The notes: generated by a model from the letters alone, not told the origin. Positions 47,991 to 57,616 are shown, counted from the first letter of the stretch. The stretch is 64,000 nucleotides of DNA from DAOVXM01 sp963746255 (GCA_963746255.1 CAVVAJ010000001.1:806001-870000), one strand, 5' to 3'. A program made the numbers and translations.

Positions 47991-48205
47991 TTCTGACAAT
48001 TCGTCAGAGTGGTTCGAACGTTCTAATAATACGATATACTCATGGTGGCATTAACACTGTTGACTAGACAAATATAACAAATGAGATAGGGAAAACCCCT
48101 TATCAAGAATTGTGTGTACCAATCGAAGCCACCAGACAATGTTATCGGATTGATGGTTTCGTGAAGTAATGGAATCGTCGTAAGCCTGGCACAAGTACTG
48201 CGCTG
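47991..48205. other. Spacer after the CLC gene
   Basis: It begins with the small TCTGAC/GTCAGA hairpin (47992-48008) without a T-run. No gene is seen before the recombinase scrap at 48206. Confidence 0.3.
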
Positions 48206-48346
48206 AATTATTCTAGCGATGTGCGTAATTTCTTCAAATGGGCGCTGGGGTTATCGCCTAAGAACATCTCAGTACACGGGGGCGATGAGTTCATCGAGTG
48301 GCAGCAAAGTTTGGGGCGTGCACTGGTGACCATCCGGCGTGCGTAA
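48206..48346 (+). mobile_element. N-terminal fragment of a tyrosine recombinase
   Basis: The plus strand reads NYSSDVRNFFKWALGLSPK then EFIEWQQSLGRALVTIRRA to a stop. This fits the SAM-like core-binding domain of XerC/D-type integrases (pattern YLSDVRxFxxW). There is no start codon and no catalytic domain. The matching kind of catalytic fragment lies at 52397-52606 on the opposite strand, across the partner-switching genes. Confidence 0.5.
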
Positions 48347-48386
48347 AGATTGAACCAATTGAATGGCATCGCCATCAGGATACCAC

Positions 48387-50807
48387 TTATGGAATGGTTC
48401 GCCTAACAACGATGAGTGTCAAATCATCCGATTGAGGAGAATTGCCTACGAAACTCTTCCATGATTGAACAATAGCGTCTAAGATTTCCGTCGCATTTTT
48501 ATGGGTATTGGAGCTAAAGATCTCGACCAGGCGTGATGTTTCATAAAAATCGTTCTGCTCATTTTGTGCTTCGATCAACCCATCGGTATAGAAGACCAGC
48601 ACATCACCGGGTATGATCTCAATCGTTTTTTGATCAATGGAGACCTCCGGGAATAAACCAAGTACAATTCCCTTTGAATGGATTTCTATACTCTCCCCGC
48701 TTCGTGACGAATACCATAATGGCCGGTTGTGGCCGGCGTTGGCAAATTCCATCTGTCCATTTTTGGGATCTATTCTGGCATAAAATGCAGATACAAATGC
48801 ACTTTCAGAGTATTCTTTATATAAGATCTGGTTGCTATGTAATAACGTTGATGATGGCCCAGACCCGTTGAGGGCGATTGTCTTTAGAATCACTCGGCTT
48901 AAGGACATCATAAGCGCCGCAGGCACTCCTTTGCCAGCTGCATCTGCGATGACTAAACCAATTTGTCCATCGGGCAGATAAATGAAGTCGTAAAAATCAC
49001 CGCCAACCTGGCTGGCTGGCTGGTAATAGACGACAAATTGCCAGCCTTCTACGGATGGGCAAGCCTTTGGCAGCATGCTGAGTTGGATATCGCGCCCAAT
49101 GTCTAGTTCTTTCGTCAGGCTCTCTTTTTCCAGCAACTCTTTTTCGACACGGATTCGATCAGTAATATCTTGAACTGTCCCGATTAGCTTAGAGATATTC
49201 CCATGATCGTCATACATTGGCGCAGCGTTGAGGTTGATCACGCGCTGCCGCCCGTCCAGGAGAACAACCTTGTGATCGATGTTAAGTGGTTGGCCTTCTA
49301 AAAGAGTTGCATTCGAGGCTTTCTCCAAAATCTCTCGGTCATCTGGATGCACCAAATCGAGTGCATTTTTGTAATTCAGTACGAATTCCATTGGATCAAC
49401 CCCGAAAATTCGATAGCTCTCGTCTGACCAGATCAATTCATTGTTTTGTACATTCCACTCCCAACTTCCCAACTTCCCAATTCGTTGCGCTTCAGCAAGC
49501 CTTCTTTCTTTCTCCCTTAAAACCTCTTCGGTTCGCTTGCGTTCACTGATTTCCTCACGAAGTTCTGCTGTGCGCGCTTCTACCAGAGCTTCAAGTTGTT
49601 GGCGATAGTGTTGCAATTCCTCCTCGTTTTTTTTGCGCTCGGTGATATCTTCTTTAACAGAGATGTAGTTTGTAATGACCCCCTCTTTGTTTCGAATCGG
49701 TGACACTGTTCCCAGATCCCAATACAGATCGCCGTTCTTTTTCCTATTGCAGAGCTCTCCTCGCCAAACCTCCCCAGCGGTTATCGTTCCCCACATATCC
49801 TGGTATACCTCAATTGGCATTAAACCTGATTTAATGATGCGAGGGGTAGCTCCAATCACTTCATCGTACGTGTAGCCAGATACTTTCTCAAAAGCTGGAT
49901 TTACGTATTCAATCCTGCCATGTGTATCGGTTACCACAACCATTGCAGGAGTCTGCTCGACCACAACCGAAAGCTTGAGCAGCCGTTCTTCCAACTGTGT
50001 CTGCTCTGAGATGTCGCTCAAAATGACTGCAAGTATCTTCCCATCCTGAGTATTATGTCTAGCAATTGAAGCCAGTGCTGGGAATACCTCTCCATTTTTA
50101 CGCTGACCATATACGGGTCTACGTTGATGCATAAAGCGTGAGCTATCACCTGATGCAATGAATCCGTGAACATGTTCTATGTGCAGCTCGTGAAATGACT
50201 CTGGAATGAGCATATTTAAGGGCTGACCGATTACCTCTTCTCCGACATAACCGAAGATCGCTTCTGCGCCGGTGCTGAAAAGAAGAATTTCCTGCGCTTC
50301 ATTCACACAGATAATGGCCTCGGTAGGGATGCCCAACAGGCTGTCGAGAAATGAGCGGCTATCACCCAAATCGTAAATTCCCTGGTGCCGGAAATCGCTG
50401 GTCTCTCTAGCTGACAGTTGTGAAGTAATCAACGGCTCATCTTGATATACCCTGCGCACCGCTTCCAACAATTCCCTAGCATCGGCATTCTTTTTTAAAT
50501 ATCCTTTGGCTCCGGCTTTGATCGCATCAGAGACAAATTGGTTTTTGCGATTCATGGTCAAGATCAGGATGCGCGTCTCAGGGTGAGCGTGTAATATCTG
50601 GGATGTGGCCTGGATACTAGTCAGCTTAGGCATGTTGACATCCATCAAGATAACATCTGGCTTGAGGTCATCGGCCAGCTGGACAGCCTCTTCACCATCG
50701 GCTGCTTCACCGACGACCTCGAATCCCCCCTGAATTTCACAAATCTGGCGAAGCCCACGGCGGAAGAGGCTATGGTCATCAGCTAAAAGGATGCGAATTG
50801 AAGACAT
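48387..50807 (-). CDS. REC-PAS-PAS-PAS-PP2C (SpoIIE/RsbU-type) phosphatase
   Basis: A cytosolic 806-residue protein. The receiver (1-125) has phosphoacceptor D56 in LMDVNMPK and YLKKNADA. Three PAS domains follow at roughly 155-285, 290-410 and 445-570, each ending in the DIxE/DITxR pattern. A coiled linker leads to the SpoIIE phosphatase (~590-806) with GGDFYDFIYLPDGQ, IADAAGKGVPAALMM, FANAGHNRPLWY and QSDDLTLIVVRR, all metal ligands present. It probably dephosphorylates the STAS protein encoded upstream (51083-51502), releasing a sigma factor or other target. The start is ATG 50807. A decayed copy of its receiver lies at 52028-52396. Confidence 0.93.
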   Translation of the reverse strand: MSSIRILLADDHSLFRRGLRQICEIQGGFEVVGEAADGEEAVQLADDLKPDVILMDVNMPKLTSIQATSQILHAHPETRILILTMNRKNQFVSDAIKAGAKGYLKKNADARELLEAVRRVYQDEPLITSQLSARETSDFRHQGIYDLGDSRSFLDSLLGIPTEAIICVNEAQEILLFSTGAEAIFGYVGEEVIGQPLNMLIPESFHELHIEHVHGFIASGDSSRFMHQRRPVYGQRKNGEVFPALASIARHNTQDGKILAVILSDISEQTQLEERLLKLSVVVEQTPAMVVVTDTHGRIEYVNPAFEKVSGYTYDEVIGATPRIIKSGLMPIEVYQDMWGTITAGEVWRGELCNRKKNGDLYWDLGTVSPIRNKEGVITNYISVKEDITERKKNEEELQHYRQQLEALVEARTAELREEISERKRTEEVLREKERRLAEAQRIGKLGSWEWNVQNNELIWSDESYRIFGVDPMEFVLNYKNALDLVHPDDREILEKASNATLLEGQPLNIDHKVVLLDGRQRVINLNAAPMYDDHGNISKLIGTVQDITDRIRVEKELLEKESLTKELDIGRDIQLSMLPKACPSVEGWQFVVYYQPASQVGGDFYDFIYLPDGQIGLVIADAAGKGVPAALMMSLSRVILKTIALNGSGPSSTLLHSNQILYKEYSESAFVSAFYARIDPKNGQMEFANAGHNRPLWYSSRSGESIEIHSKGIVLGLFPEVSIDQKTIEIIPGDVLVFYTDGLIEAQNEQNDFYETSRLVEIFSSNTHKNATEILDAIVQSWKSFVGNSPQSDDLTLIVVRRTIP

Positions 50808-51082
50808 TTAGCTTCCCCATTCTTGTTCTAAAAGAATCGTACATTATCTAGGGAAGGATCTACCACCAACTTTTTCAGCCTAGTGTTTTTTTCCAGTTAT
50901 TTTAGTTGTTTGGCCTGGATGACATCCAACTCCCCTATTCGCTTCGCCAGAGATAATAGTTTTATGCCTCCGGATAATCCTATCCTCGCATTAGTTTTGG
51001 ATTTAATTTTGGGAGGCACTTCAGTAGTTCACTTGGTAGAAATATGTTCTTAAGCTTTAAATAGAAGGCATTATGATGCTAC

Positions 51083-51502
51083 TTATTCTATTAGCTTGAA
51101 CGCTTCCAGAGCCTCTTGCATATCCGAGTAAACATCAAATGATAATAATAAACCGGCCACGTCCAGGGTTCGCAAAATATTTGGCTGCACATGGACAATC
51201 TTGAATTTTTCTTTAAATTCGCGATCCTCATCTACCATTTTTCGCAGTGATTCCCAACCATGCTCTGGATCAGGGGGCGTATATTTGTGGGCAGTCAATG
51301 CGATGCTGTGAAGAGCAAATAATCCAGAGCTTGAAAGAAAGTCGCATGCTTCCAAGTCCAGCAATAAATATTCTGTTCCACTCGAGAACAACTCCCTGGC
51401 TTTATCAATTAGTTTGAGGTAGTTAGAGCTATCAACTCTTCCCGCAACGTGTAACACAGTAACCGTGTGAAACCCTTCCTTTACTTCATGAGATAATTCC
51501 AT
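51083..51502 (-). CDS. STAS-domain anti-sigma factor antagonist (RsbV-like)
   Basis: A 139-residue protein. The STAS fold shows VLHVAGRVDSSNYLKL and the phosphorylation loop CDFLSSSGLFAL (Ser ~58). It is longer than RsbV because of an insert around residues 70-100. In partner switching it is phosphorylated by the RsbW-like kinase and dephosphorylated by the PP2C protein. A GAGGATAAG sequence precedes the ATG. It lies 25 bases after the kinase gene and 275 bases before the phosphatase gene. Confidence 0.9.
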   Translation of the reverse strand: MELSHEVKEGFHTVTVLHVAGRVDSSNYLKLIDKARELFSSGTEYLLLDLEACDFLSSSGLFALHSIALTAHKYTPPDPEHGWESLRKMVDEDREFKEKFKIVHVQPNILRTLDVAGLLLSFDVYSDMQEALEAFKLIE

Positions 51503-51527
51503 TTTTCTTATCCTCTTGAGTTTGGAG

Positions 51528-51947
51528 TTATATTATATCTCGTTTAACTAAATTTATTTCATTCCCGCCGTTTTCAGTAGGCCGATGAGATAGTGAATCG
51601 ACCAGTTTATTTGTCATGTATAGCCCCAACCCACCCAATGGCCTCTTATCTAAGGATAATGATAAATCTGGCTGAGGGATTGTTTTTGGATCAAAGTATG
51701 GCGCCTCATCTCTTACCTGCATAATAAAATCGTTTCCTTGTCGACAAAGAATTACTTCAACGGTTCCCGCCTGTTCTTTATAGCCATGCTTAATCACGTT
51801 AGTAACAATTTCGGTGATAGACCAGATTAAATCATAAACCACGTCGGACGCAAATCCAAGATCAACTGCATACTGCTCCACAAACTTGCGAATTGGTTCG
51901 AGTTGATTATATTCAGCTGGAAACTGGGCTTGAGCGATCTTTATCAT
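51528..51947 (-). CDS. RsbW-like anti-sigma serine kinase
   Basis: A 139-residue GHKL ATPase. The N-box SITEIVTNVIKHGY has the catalytic Glu 46 and Asn 50. The G1 box VRDEAPYFDP and G2 box RPLGGLGLYMT are present. It would phosphorylate the STAS protein encoded 25 bases downstream and bind an unseen target. No sigma factor gene lies in the window, so the target may be elsewhere or not a sigma factor. Confidence 0.9.
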   Translation of the reverse strand: MIKIAQAQFPAEYNQLEPIRKFVEQYAVDLGFASDVVYDLIWSITEIVTNVIKHGYKEQAGTVEVILCRQGNDFIMQVRDEAPYFDPKTIPQPDLSLSLDKRPLGGLGLYMTNKLVDSLSHRPTENGGNEINLVKRDII

Positions 51948-52027
51948 TATTTAATCGACATCATTTTAGTTAGCATGATTATACTCTCGTAGTGTATTTC
52001 GTCATATGTCCGGCTATCTCCCAAAAC

Positions 52028-52396
52028 GTAAATTCCCTGGCGATGGACATTATTGATTTTTTTCTGGTTGTTGCGAAATAATCAACGGCTCATCTAGAGA
52101 TATCCTGTGCACCGCTTTAACTAATTCTTTAGCATCGGCATTTTCATAATAATAACCCTTTGGCTTCGGCTTTGATAGCATCAGAGACAAATTGATTTTT
52201 GCGGTTCATGGTCATGATAAGGATGCGCGCATCTGGGAGAGATTGTAATATCTGGATGGTAAACAGTATTCTATTCAGCTTTGGTTTGTTGACATTTGTC
52301 ACGATAACGTTTTGCATGAGTACATCGACCAGAGGCACAGTCTCTTCATCATCGGCTTTCACCAACGACCTCGAATCCACTCTTGACTTCACAATT
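52028..52396 (-). pseudogene. Decayed copy of the receiver domain of the REC-PAS-PP2C gene
   Basis: The minus strand holds CEVKSGFEVVGE, then in another frame DDEETVPLVDVLMQNVIV and ARILIMTMNRKNQFVSDAIK, followed by degraded nucleotides like those after the receiver at 50380-50520. It aligns with residues ~23-135 of the protein at 48387-50807. The phosphoacceptor region LMDVNMPK reads VTNVNKPK here, so the key Asp is replaced by Asn. A frameshift and loss of the start confirm it is a dead partial duplicate. Confidence 0.75.
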
Positions 52397-52606
52397 CTCG
52401 ATCACTTTCTGGATCCTGGCGTGGTAATCCTGTTCTACTTGCCTGTCAGCGACTCGCACATACAACTGGGTTGTTCGAATACTGGTGTGACCAATCATTT
52501 TCTTGACTGAAATGACCGACACCCCGGCTGCAATCATACGGCAGGCAAAAGTATGTCTCAACTGGTGACAGGTAACCTAAATATCCGCCTGGCGGCAGTA
52601 CTTGGC
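52397..52606 (-). mobile_element. C-terminal catalytic fragment of a tyrosine recombinase
   Basis: The minus strand reads AKYCRQADI, a TAG stop, then VTCHQLRHTFACRM and VISVKKMIGHTSIRTTQLYV. These hold the HxLR, the second His (GHTS) and the catalytic Tyr of XerC/D-type integrases. It runs without a break into the decayed receiver at 52396, so the two form a chimeric junction. No N-terminal part is attached. Confidence 0.75.
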
Positions 52607-52656
52607 TAGACTGATGTCGAAACAATATCATTCCATTTGGTACCGAGGAGGTTTAT

Positions 52657-53177
52657 ATGGCTGGTTATATGGCTGGATTTGCAAAAGTTGGCATTGGCCT
52701 GGCAAGCAAACGAATTATCCCCAAAGTGCCCCTTTGGATCTTGTAAGTTGCCGCTTACGCGATCGATGTGATCTGGGGCATTTTCTTTTTCGCAGGTATC
52801 GAACGTTTACACGAGTCCAATTCCGTGACGACGAGCCCGTGTTCACACAGCCTTTTTATGACCGTGATCTGGTGCTCCTGACCGGCGGAATCAGCGGACT
52901 TATCAGCCGAAATCGCCGTACCAGCTTGATAATTGGACTGCTGGTCTTAAGCCACTGGGTGGTGGACTTCATCTCTCACCCCATGACAGCTATGTTTCCG
53001 GATGATACCGGCCTTTCACTTCTCTTCGATGGCTCGCCGATCGCAGGGCTGGGCGTGTGGACCACCCAATTGGGTGTCAACATTAGCGAGTATGGGACGC
53101 TTTTCCTGGGCTTAGTTATCTACATTTTTTCGCTGAGAAAGCTCAGAGAAGTTAAGGAAGCAATGAATCGTGAATGA
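52657..53177 (+). pseudogene. Membrane protein of the SHWVxD type, with stop and frameshift
   Basis: GAGGAG precedes ATG 52657. The frame reads MAGYMAGFAKVGIGLASKR and IIPKVPLWIL, then TAA at 52744-52746, then VAAYAIDVIWGIFFFAGIE and CSHSLFMTVIW. Near 52871 one missing base shifts the sense to a second frame: VLLTGGISGLISRNRRTS, IIGLLVLSHWVVDFISHP, SLLFDGSPIAGLGVWTTQ, ending at 53177. Repaired it would be ~173 residues with four or five helices. It is the same family as the pseudogene at 24854-25372. It ends against a fragment and a flavodoxin gene on the same strand. Confidence 0.75.
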
Positions 53178-53403
53178 CACAAGCGCCAATTTTATCCAAC
53201 TCCGGGGTCCGGTCGGTGAAGCCGAGCTCAATGCCACCAGCCCGCTTGAAATGACGGCATTAGGGGTAGAGACGGCTGCAACGACCTTCAGCGTCTGCAC
53301 CGATCAGGCTGGTCTGATCGGGCTGGTGCAGCACCTGCACTCACGGGGTATGTACTTTGGTCCGTCACTAGCCAACCGCAAGCCGTACTTACAGAAGAAG
53401 AAA
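53170..53403 (+). pseudogene. Probable remnant of a short conserved protein
   Basis: The open frame before the flavodoxin gene reads LEMTALGVETAATTFSVC then TDQAGLIGLVQHLHSRG. The last part resembles the C-terminus of short Chloroflexota proteins that end in a DQAALHGLL-type helix. There is no clear start, and it runs on into the flavodoxin gene without its own stop, so it is probably a fragment. Confidence 0.35.
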
Positions 53404-54064
53404 ATGTCAGCTAAAACCATCACACGCCAAGGGTTTCTCAAGACTGGCTGTCTCAGCATGACTGCCGCTGGTTTAACAATCTGCGGAGTTAGCACGCTCA
53501 TTCCCAATCCCGACCCAGCCTCGATCGATCTACCAACATCTACTTATGGAGTAAGGACAATGAAAAAACGCATTTTAGTTGCCTATACCAGCGCTCTGGG
53601 TTCAACCGATGATGTGGCTGCCGAGATCGGCAAAACACTGAGTGCCAATGGCATTTCTGTGGATGTTAAACCCATTCAGGGACACCTGCATGCCGGCTAC
53701 CAAGCTGTATTGATCGGCAGCGCTGTATGGTATGGCAACTGGCTGCCTGGAGGCTGTAGAATACGTCCAAGCCAACCGAAAAGCACTCAACGAGCTCCCG
53801 GTGGCGCTGTTTACGGTGTACATTTCCAATATGGGTAATGATGAAAACAGCCGGCGGAACCGCCTGGCTTTCCTAGACGCGATCCGCCCATTGCTTGATC
53901 CAGTGGATGAAGTATTCTTCGCCGGAAAGTTTGACCGCCGCGGCGCTGCCCTACTGATGCCCGGCTGGCTTGCCCGCTTCGGTCCGCCGATAGATATGGA
54001 GAAATGGGTAAAGATCCGGGCCTGGGACGAAGATCTCCGTCCAGAGCTGCTGCTGCAAGCATAA
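53404..54064 (+). pseudogene. Flavodoxin-domain protein with Tat-like leader, one-base frameshift
   Basis: ATG 53404 follows AGAAGAAG. The start, MSAKTITRQGFLKTGCLSMT, with the hydrophobic AAGLTICGVSTLI, looks like a Tat-type signal or anchor although only one Arg is present. The flavodoxin domain begins at MKKRILVAYTSALGSTDDVA and reaches IGSAVWYGNWLP. One extra G near 53749 then shifts the frame; the second frame continues with EAVEYVQANRKALNELPVA to LRPELLLQA. Repaired it is ~219 residues. An exported flavodoxin would be unusual. If the extra G is a sequence error, the gene is intact. Confidence 0.72.
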
Positions 54065-54210
54065 ACTAGAGTTAAATTAAATTGATGGAAGGAAAATGTT
54101 CCCGCTTTGTCATGCCGAGATCGCCGACACCGGTATGACAGTAGGAACTAAGAGGATATTATTCCAGCTATAATGCACCCTGTTGTGATGGACATGAGGT
54201 ATCGTGCTCT

Positions 54211-55422
54211 CTAGAGCGATCGCACCAAAGCATCCAGCGATTCGGCAATTTCGATGAGCTTGCGGCAGTCAATGATGTCAGGTGTATCTGATGATGTATG
54301 GGTTACAGTCATCATCAGTTCGGGCATGCATTCGGACGTGAAGGCCAAGGACGGAACCCCGCTCTGTACAAAGATCATATGGTCCCCATTGAACCACTGC
54401 TCGCCTTGAACAAGACCGCCGAAACGCTGGAAGACATCCGCGGCGTTTTTCTTGAGTTCAGAGGAGCATTCATAAAACGAGTATGCTGATCTTCCTTGAT
54501 TGTAGCCAACGTCATCGATATTCACCGCAAGCAGAATACGAGGGAATTCACCCCCATATCGGTTCAGGTAATCCATCTGACCGCCCGCACTGTAGTGGTC
54601 TTCCCCATTGAGTGCGACGAATTCTATGCAGTACTCTCCACGGTAGTCGGACAACATCTCCATGCAAAGGAGCAAGACGACTACACCAGATGCATTGTCT
54701 GAGGCGCCTGGAGAGTCTTCATATGCATCGATGTGTGCAGTAATGACGACTTTTTCGGCTGCTCCTCGATTCAACCTCGCGATGATGTTTGACGCACATG
54801 ATGGCAGCCGGCTTGCATCAATCTTCAATCGAAAAGGCTCACCCTGACGAGCCGCAAGCACATCTCCCACAGTATCCCGACAGTAGACACTTGGGATATC
54901 GAAATCACCGTCCACAATCAATGGAAATGGGTATAATGCCCCCACCTGCTCCGGTTTTCTCTCTGTGGCCGTGATTATCCCGGCTGGCTTCCTGCCCTCC
55001 AAAAGGGCAATTATTTTCTGGTGATGCTCCGGATTATAGAAAACAAAATTCTTTGGCATCAACTGCTCTGAACATATTGCCCCCTTCAGCAACAAAATCT
55101 TGCCCGCGAAGTCCGTGTTTTCCAGCTCCTCCGTTGTCGCAACTGTGAACAGTTCAGCCATGACATCGCATCCCAAAGAATAGGGGCTGGCAAAAACTTT
55201 GAAAGCATCTTCACCATGCGTCAAAAATGATCCACGACAGATATAATCCTGACATTCGAACGGAAAGGCATCAATCTCATAACCATACGTGCGAATAGTG
55301 TCAGCAAAGAAATCCGTCGCGGCCCTGTTTCCTGAAGAGCCTGTCCGTCTGTTTGGTTTCACACTGCACAAGGTCTGCAAGTACAGCTGTGATTTTGCTG
55401 CATAATCGTCCAGTAACACCAT
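54211..55422 (-). CDS. M28-family zinc peptidase
   Basis: A 403-residue peptidase without a signal peptide. The co-catalytic zinc site is complete: TAHIDAYEDSPGASDNASG (His and bridging Asp), LNGEDHYSAGG (Glu base and ligand), VNIDDVGY (Asp), and THTSSDTP (His). A PA-like domain is inserted at roughly 80-200. I chose ATG 55422, with AAGGA just upstream, over a TTG at 55437. M28 enzymes are aminopeptidases or glutaminyl cyclases; the substrate is unknown. Confidence 0.87.
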   Translation of the reverse strand: MVLLDDYAAKSQLYLQTLCSVKPNRRTGSSGNRAATDFFADTIRTYGYEIDAFPFECQDYICRGSFLTHGEDAFKVFASPYSLGCDVMAELFTVATTEELENTDFAGKILLLKGAICSEQLMPKNFVFYNPEHHQKIIALLEGRKPAGIITATERKPEQVGALYPFPLIVDGDFDIPSVYCRDTVGDVLAARQGEPFRLKIDASRLPSCASNIIARLNRGAAEKVVITAHIDAYEDSPGASDNASGVVVLLLCMEMLSDYRGEYCIEFVALNGEDHYSAGGQMDYLNRYGGEFPRILLAVNIDDVGYNQGRSAYSFYECSSELKKNAADVFQRFGGLVQGEQWFNGDHMIFVQSGVPSLAFTSECMPELMMTVTHTSSDTPDIIDCRKLIEIAESLDALVRSL

Positions 55423-55539
55423 CTGTTCCTTAATCAATTCGTCGGATGCTATGGCCTCCCAACGACCAGCATTAGCCGCTCTCTACTGCCTAGCTCGGTT
55501 GGCTCTCATTAGGTGCTAGCGTCAAGTCGCGTAGGTCTG

Positions 55540-56319
55540 TTATGCATTCCTTGTTCCAATAATCACTGGCTGAAAGAACTTGTCGTCCAGTCTGCCCACA
55601 TCTACAAATCCAGCTTCAGTCATGAGTTCAATAAGTCTGGTCGTTCCAACTGCATTGTACTTTGAACGCATAACATGAGTCTTGATATCAGAGCCACCGT
55701 CGTCTTCAATGAAATACATGGAAAGATCGTAGAACTCCCCATGGCAATCCCATTTCTGGAAGATTAAGTAAGTGATTCCGTTCTCCTCACGGGTCCCATA
55801 AAGTTTAATATTCTGCCCGGTCATGTTTTCTGCTGCATAATCTCTCACAGAGATGATGCAGCCGCCACCTGGGCGGAGGCATGCGTAAAACTGCTGGAAC
55901 GCGCTGAGGATCTCAGCATCAGATAAGAGATGGGGTACTGCGTTGTCGCACGCAATAACGAGATCAAACCGAGCGGCATGCTGGTCACATACCGAACGCA
56001 TATCTGCCGTCGAGAAAGCTATCGTTAAACTGCGCGCTGCGGCTTCGCGCTTGGCACGTTCTACCTCATGAGGAGATAAATCAGATGCAGTCACCTGATA
56101 ACCAAGTTTCGCAAGGCCCAGACTCTGCGTACCGATTCCGCAGGCGGCATCGAGAATTTTGGTGATCTTTTCCCCCCAAGTCTCGCGTATGATTACATCA
56201 AGCATGGATGCCTGACGTTCGATGCTCTTTTCCCAATCGGGATAGATCAGATGATAGAGCGGCGCGAGGTTGGCATAGAATTCTGTAACAGTGTCAGTCA
56301 TATCATCATCTACACTCAT
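55540..56319 (-). CDS. Class I SAM-dependent methyltransferase
   Basis: A 259-residue cytosolic enzyme. The SAM-binding motif I is ILDAACGIGTQSLGLAKLG (~55-73), motif II is VTASDLSPHEVERAK, and FDLVIACDNAVPHLL follows. The substrate is unknown; small-molecule methylation (glycine or amine type) is likely from the fold and length. It stands alone between the peptidase and the MDMPI-type gene, all on the minus strand but with 100-280 base gaps. Confidence 0.87.
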   Translation of the reverse strand: MSVDDDMTDTVTEFYANLAPLYHLIYPDWEKSIERQASMLDVIIRETWGEKITKILDAACGIGTQSLGLAKLGYQVTASDLSPHEVERAKREAAARSLTIAFSTADMRSVCDQHAARFDLVIACDNAVPHLLSDAEILSAFQQFYACLRPGGGCIISVRDYAAENMTGQNIKLYGTREENGITYLIFQKWDCHGEFYDLSMYFIEDDGGSDIKTHVMRSKYNAVGTTRLIELMTEAGFVDVGRLDDKFFQPVIIGTRNA

Positions 56320-56600
56320 ATTGATTTGTTGAGTTGGACTGTTTGCTGCGCATAACAGCTTGCTTTTCTCAAATCGAAACCCTTCGTTTCGTGCAGGTTA
56401 CCCTTGATCGCAGCCATTCCGCTGCATTTGATGTTGTGTGTGTTGAGATTCTATGTCGTTTTCGTAAATTATTCTATCCCACGTTCTATCATAGGAAACC
56501 CCCGAAGAATGCAAGCTTCGGCACGGATTTTTGTTACAAGGATGGGGGGCACGCTGCATCCTACGAAACTTTATCCACTTCAATATAATGAAAATACCTA

Positions 56601-57458
56601 TCACCCAATTATTGAAACTATTTCAAACACTGGCTCCGCAATGCTCTTATTCCCCTTAACGGTTACCAGTTTCCGGGCTCGGTCTATTTCAACCCCGCGT
56701 GTGAAAAATCGCCAAGCTATGTCTTCATCTAAAGATATTACTGCATCAGGTTGCATGGTCGTTCCCCTGTAAAAGCCCCATTTATCCTTCTCGCGTAGCA
56801 ATGTCCACTGCCCGCCCGCAGCACCTGTTATATAAAGTGTGATGCTGGTCCCATCAGGCTCAGATATGTGACGGAACGTATAGGGCACGGCCCAAGTAAA
56901 TGTCTCAAGAACTGGGCTTAAATATTTCGGTTCCAGCAAGCCCGGCTTTTTGATTGCGTCCCTGATATGCTGCTGATGATGCCAGCGCTCCGTGTACTCT
57001 CTAGCGATATCGAGCCAAACAGGCTTTGGCTCAGGCCCTGCCCAACTAATGGAACCGCCAATTTCAAATGGATTTAAAGAACGGAAGTATTCATTCGCTT
57101 TCTGACCTAAATCAGCGAGCAGCTCGATCAATAGAGGCGTGCTGATCCGACGAGAAACAGCGACCCATTCCTGATTCCAGATATTAATGATATTAACGAG
57201 CTCATCCCAATCTGATATCGATCTGCCGAGATTATGTTGATCGCGGCGGAAGGATATGTTACCGATTTCCACCCCAAGGAGGTGGAGAGCTACATCCTTA
57301 ACTGACCAACCAGTGCAGATTGTGGCTGTATCCCATTCCTCTTCATTCAACTCTGACAAGAGTTCGATTAGATGGTTGAGCGTCTCTTGGAATAGATCGA
57401 CAACAACAACTGGTTCTGGAACCTTCAATCCGGGATGATGATCGATAGTATCATTCAT
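56601..57458 (-). CDS. Maleylpyruvate-isomerase/DinB-like metal protein (MDMPI N-terminal type)
   Basis: A 285-residue protein. TGWSVKDVALHLLG near 50 and YTERWHHQQHIRDA near 170 give the three His of the DinB/MDMPI metal site. The C-terminal ~90 residues resemble the SCP-2-like MDMPI tail. In actinobacteria such proteins depend on mycothiol. Whether this organism makes mycothiol is unknown; Ino1 and a PIG-L enzyme are in the window but far apart. The ATG at 57458 is the only sensible start. Confidence 0.78.
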   Translation of the reverse strand: MNDTIDHHPGLKVPEPVVVVDLFQETLNHLIELLSELNEEEWDTATICTGWSVKDVALHLLGVEIGNISFRRDQHNLGRSISDWDELVNIINIWNQEWVAVSRRISTPLLIELLADLGQKANEYFRSLNPFEIGGSISWAGPEPKPVWLDIAREYTERWHHQQHIRDAIKKPGLLEPKYLSPVLETFTWAVPYTFRHISEPDGTSITLYITGAAGGQWTLLREKDKWGFYRGTTMQPDAVISLDEDIAWRFFTRGVEIDRARKLVTVKGNKSIAEPVFEIVSIIG

Positions 57459-57616
57459 AACAGTGTTTAGGCGATAAAACTGTTTGTTTATTCGCAGTGT
57501 GTTTTGGCTCCGACAAACGCTTGACCCAAGTCAATCTACGCAAATTGCGCCGCGTACTCTCAACCGAAGCACAGTTATTGTGCATGCGGGATTGAGCCCT
57601 AAAGCTCTCTTAACCC

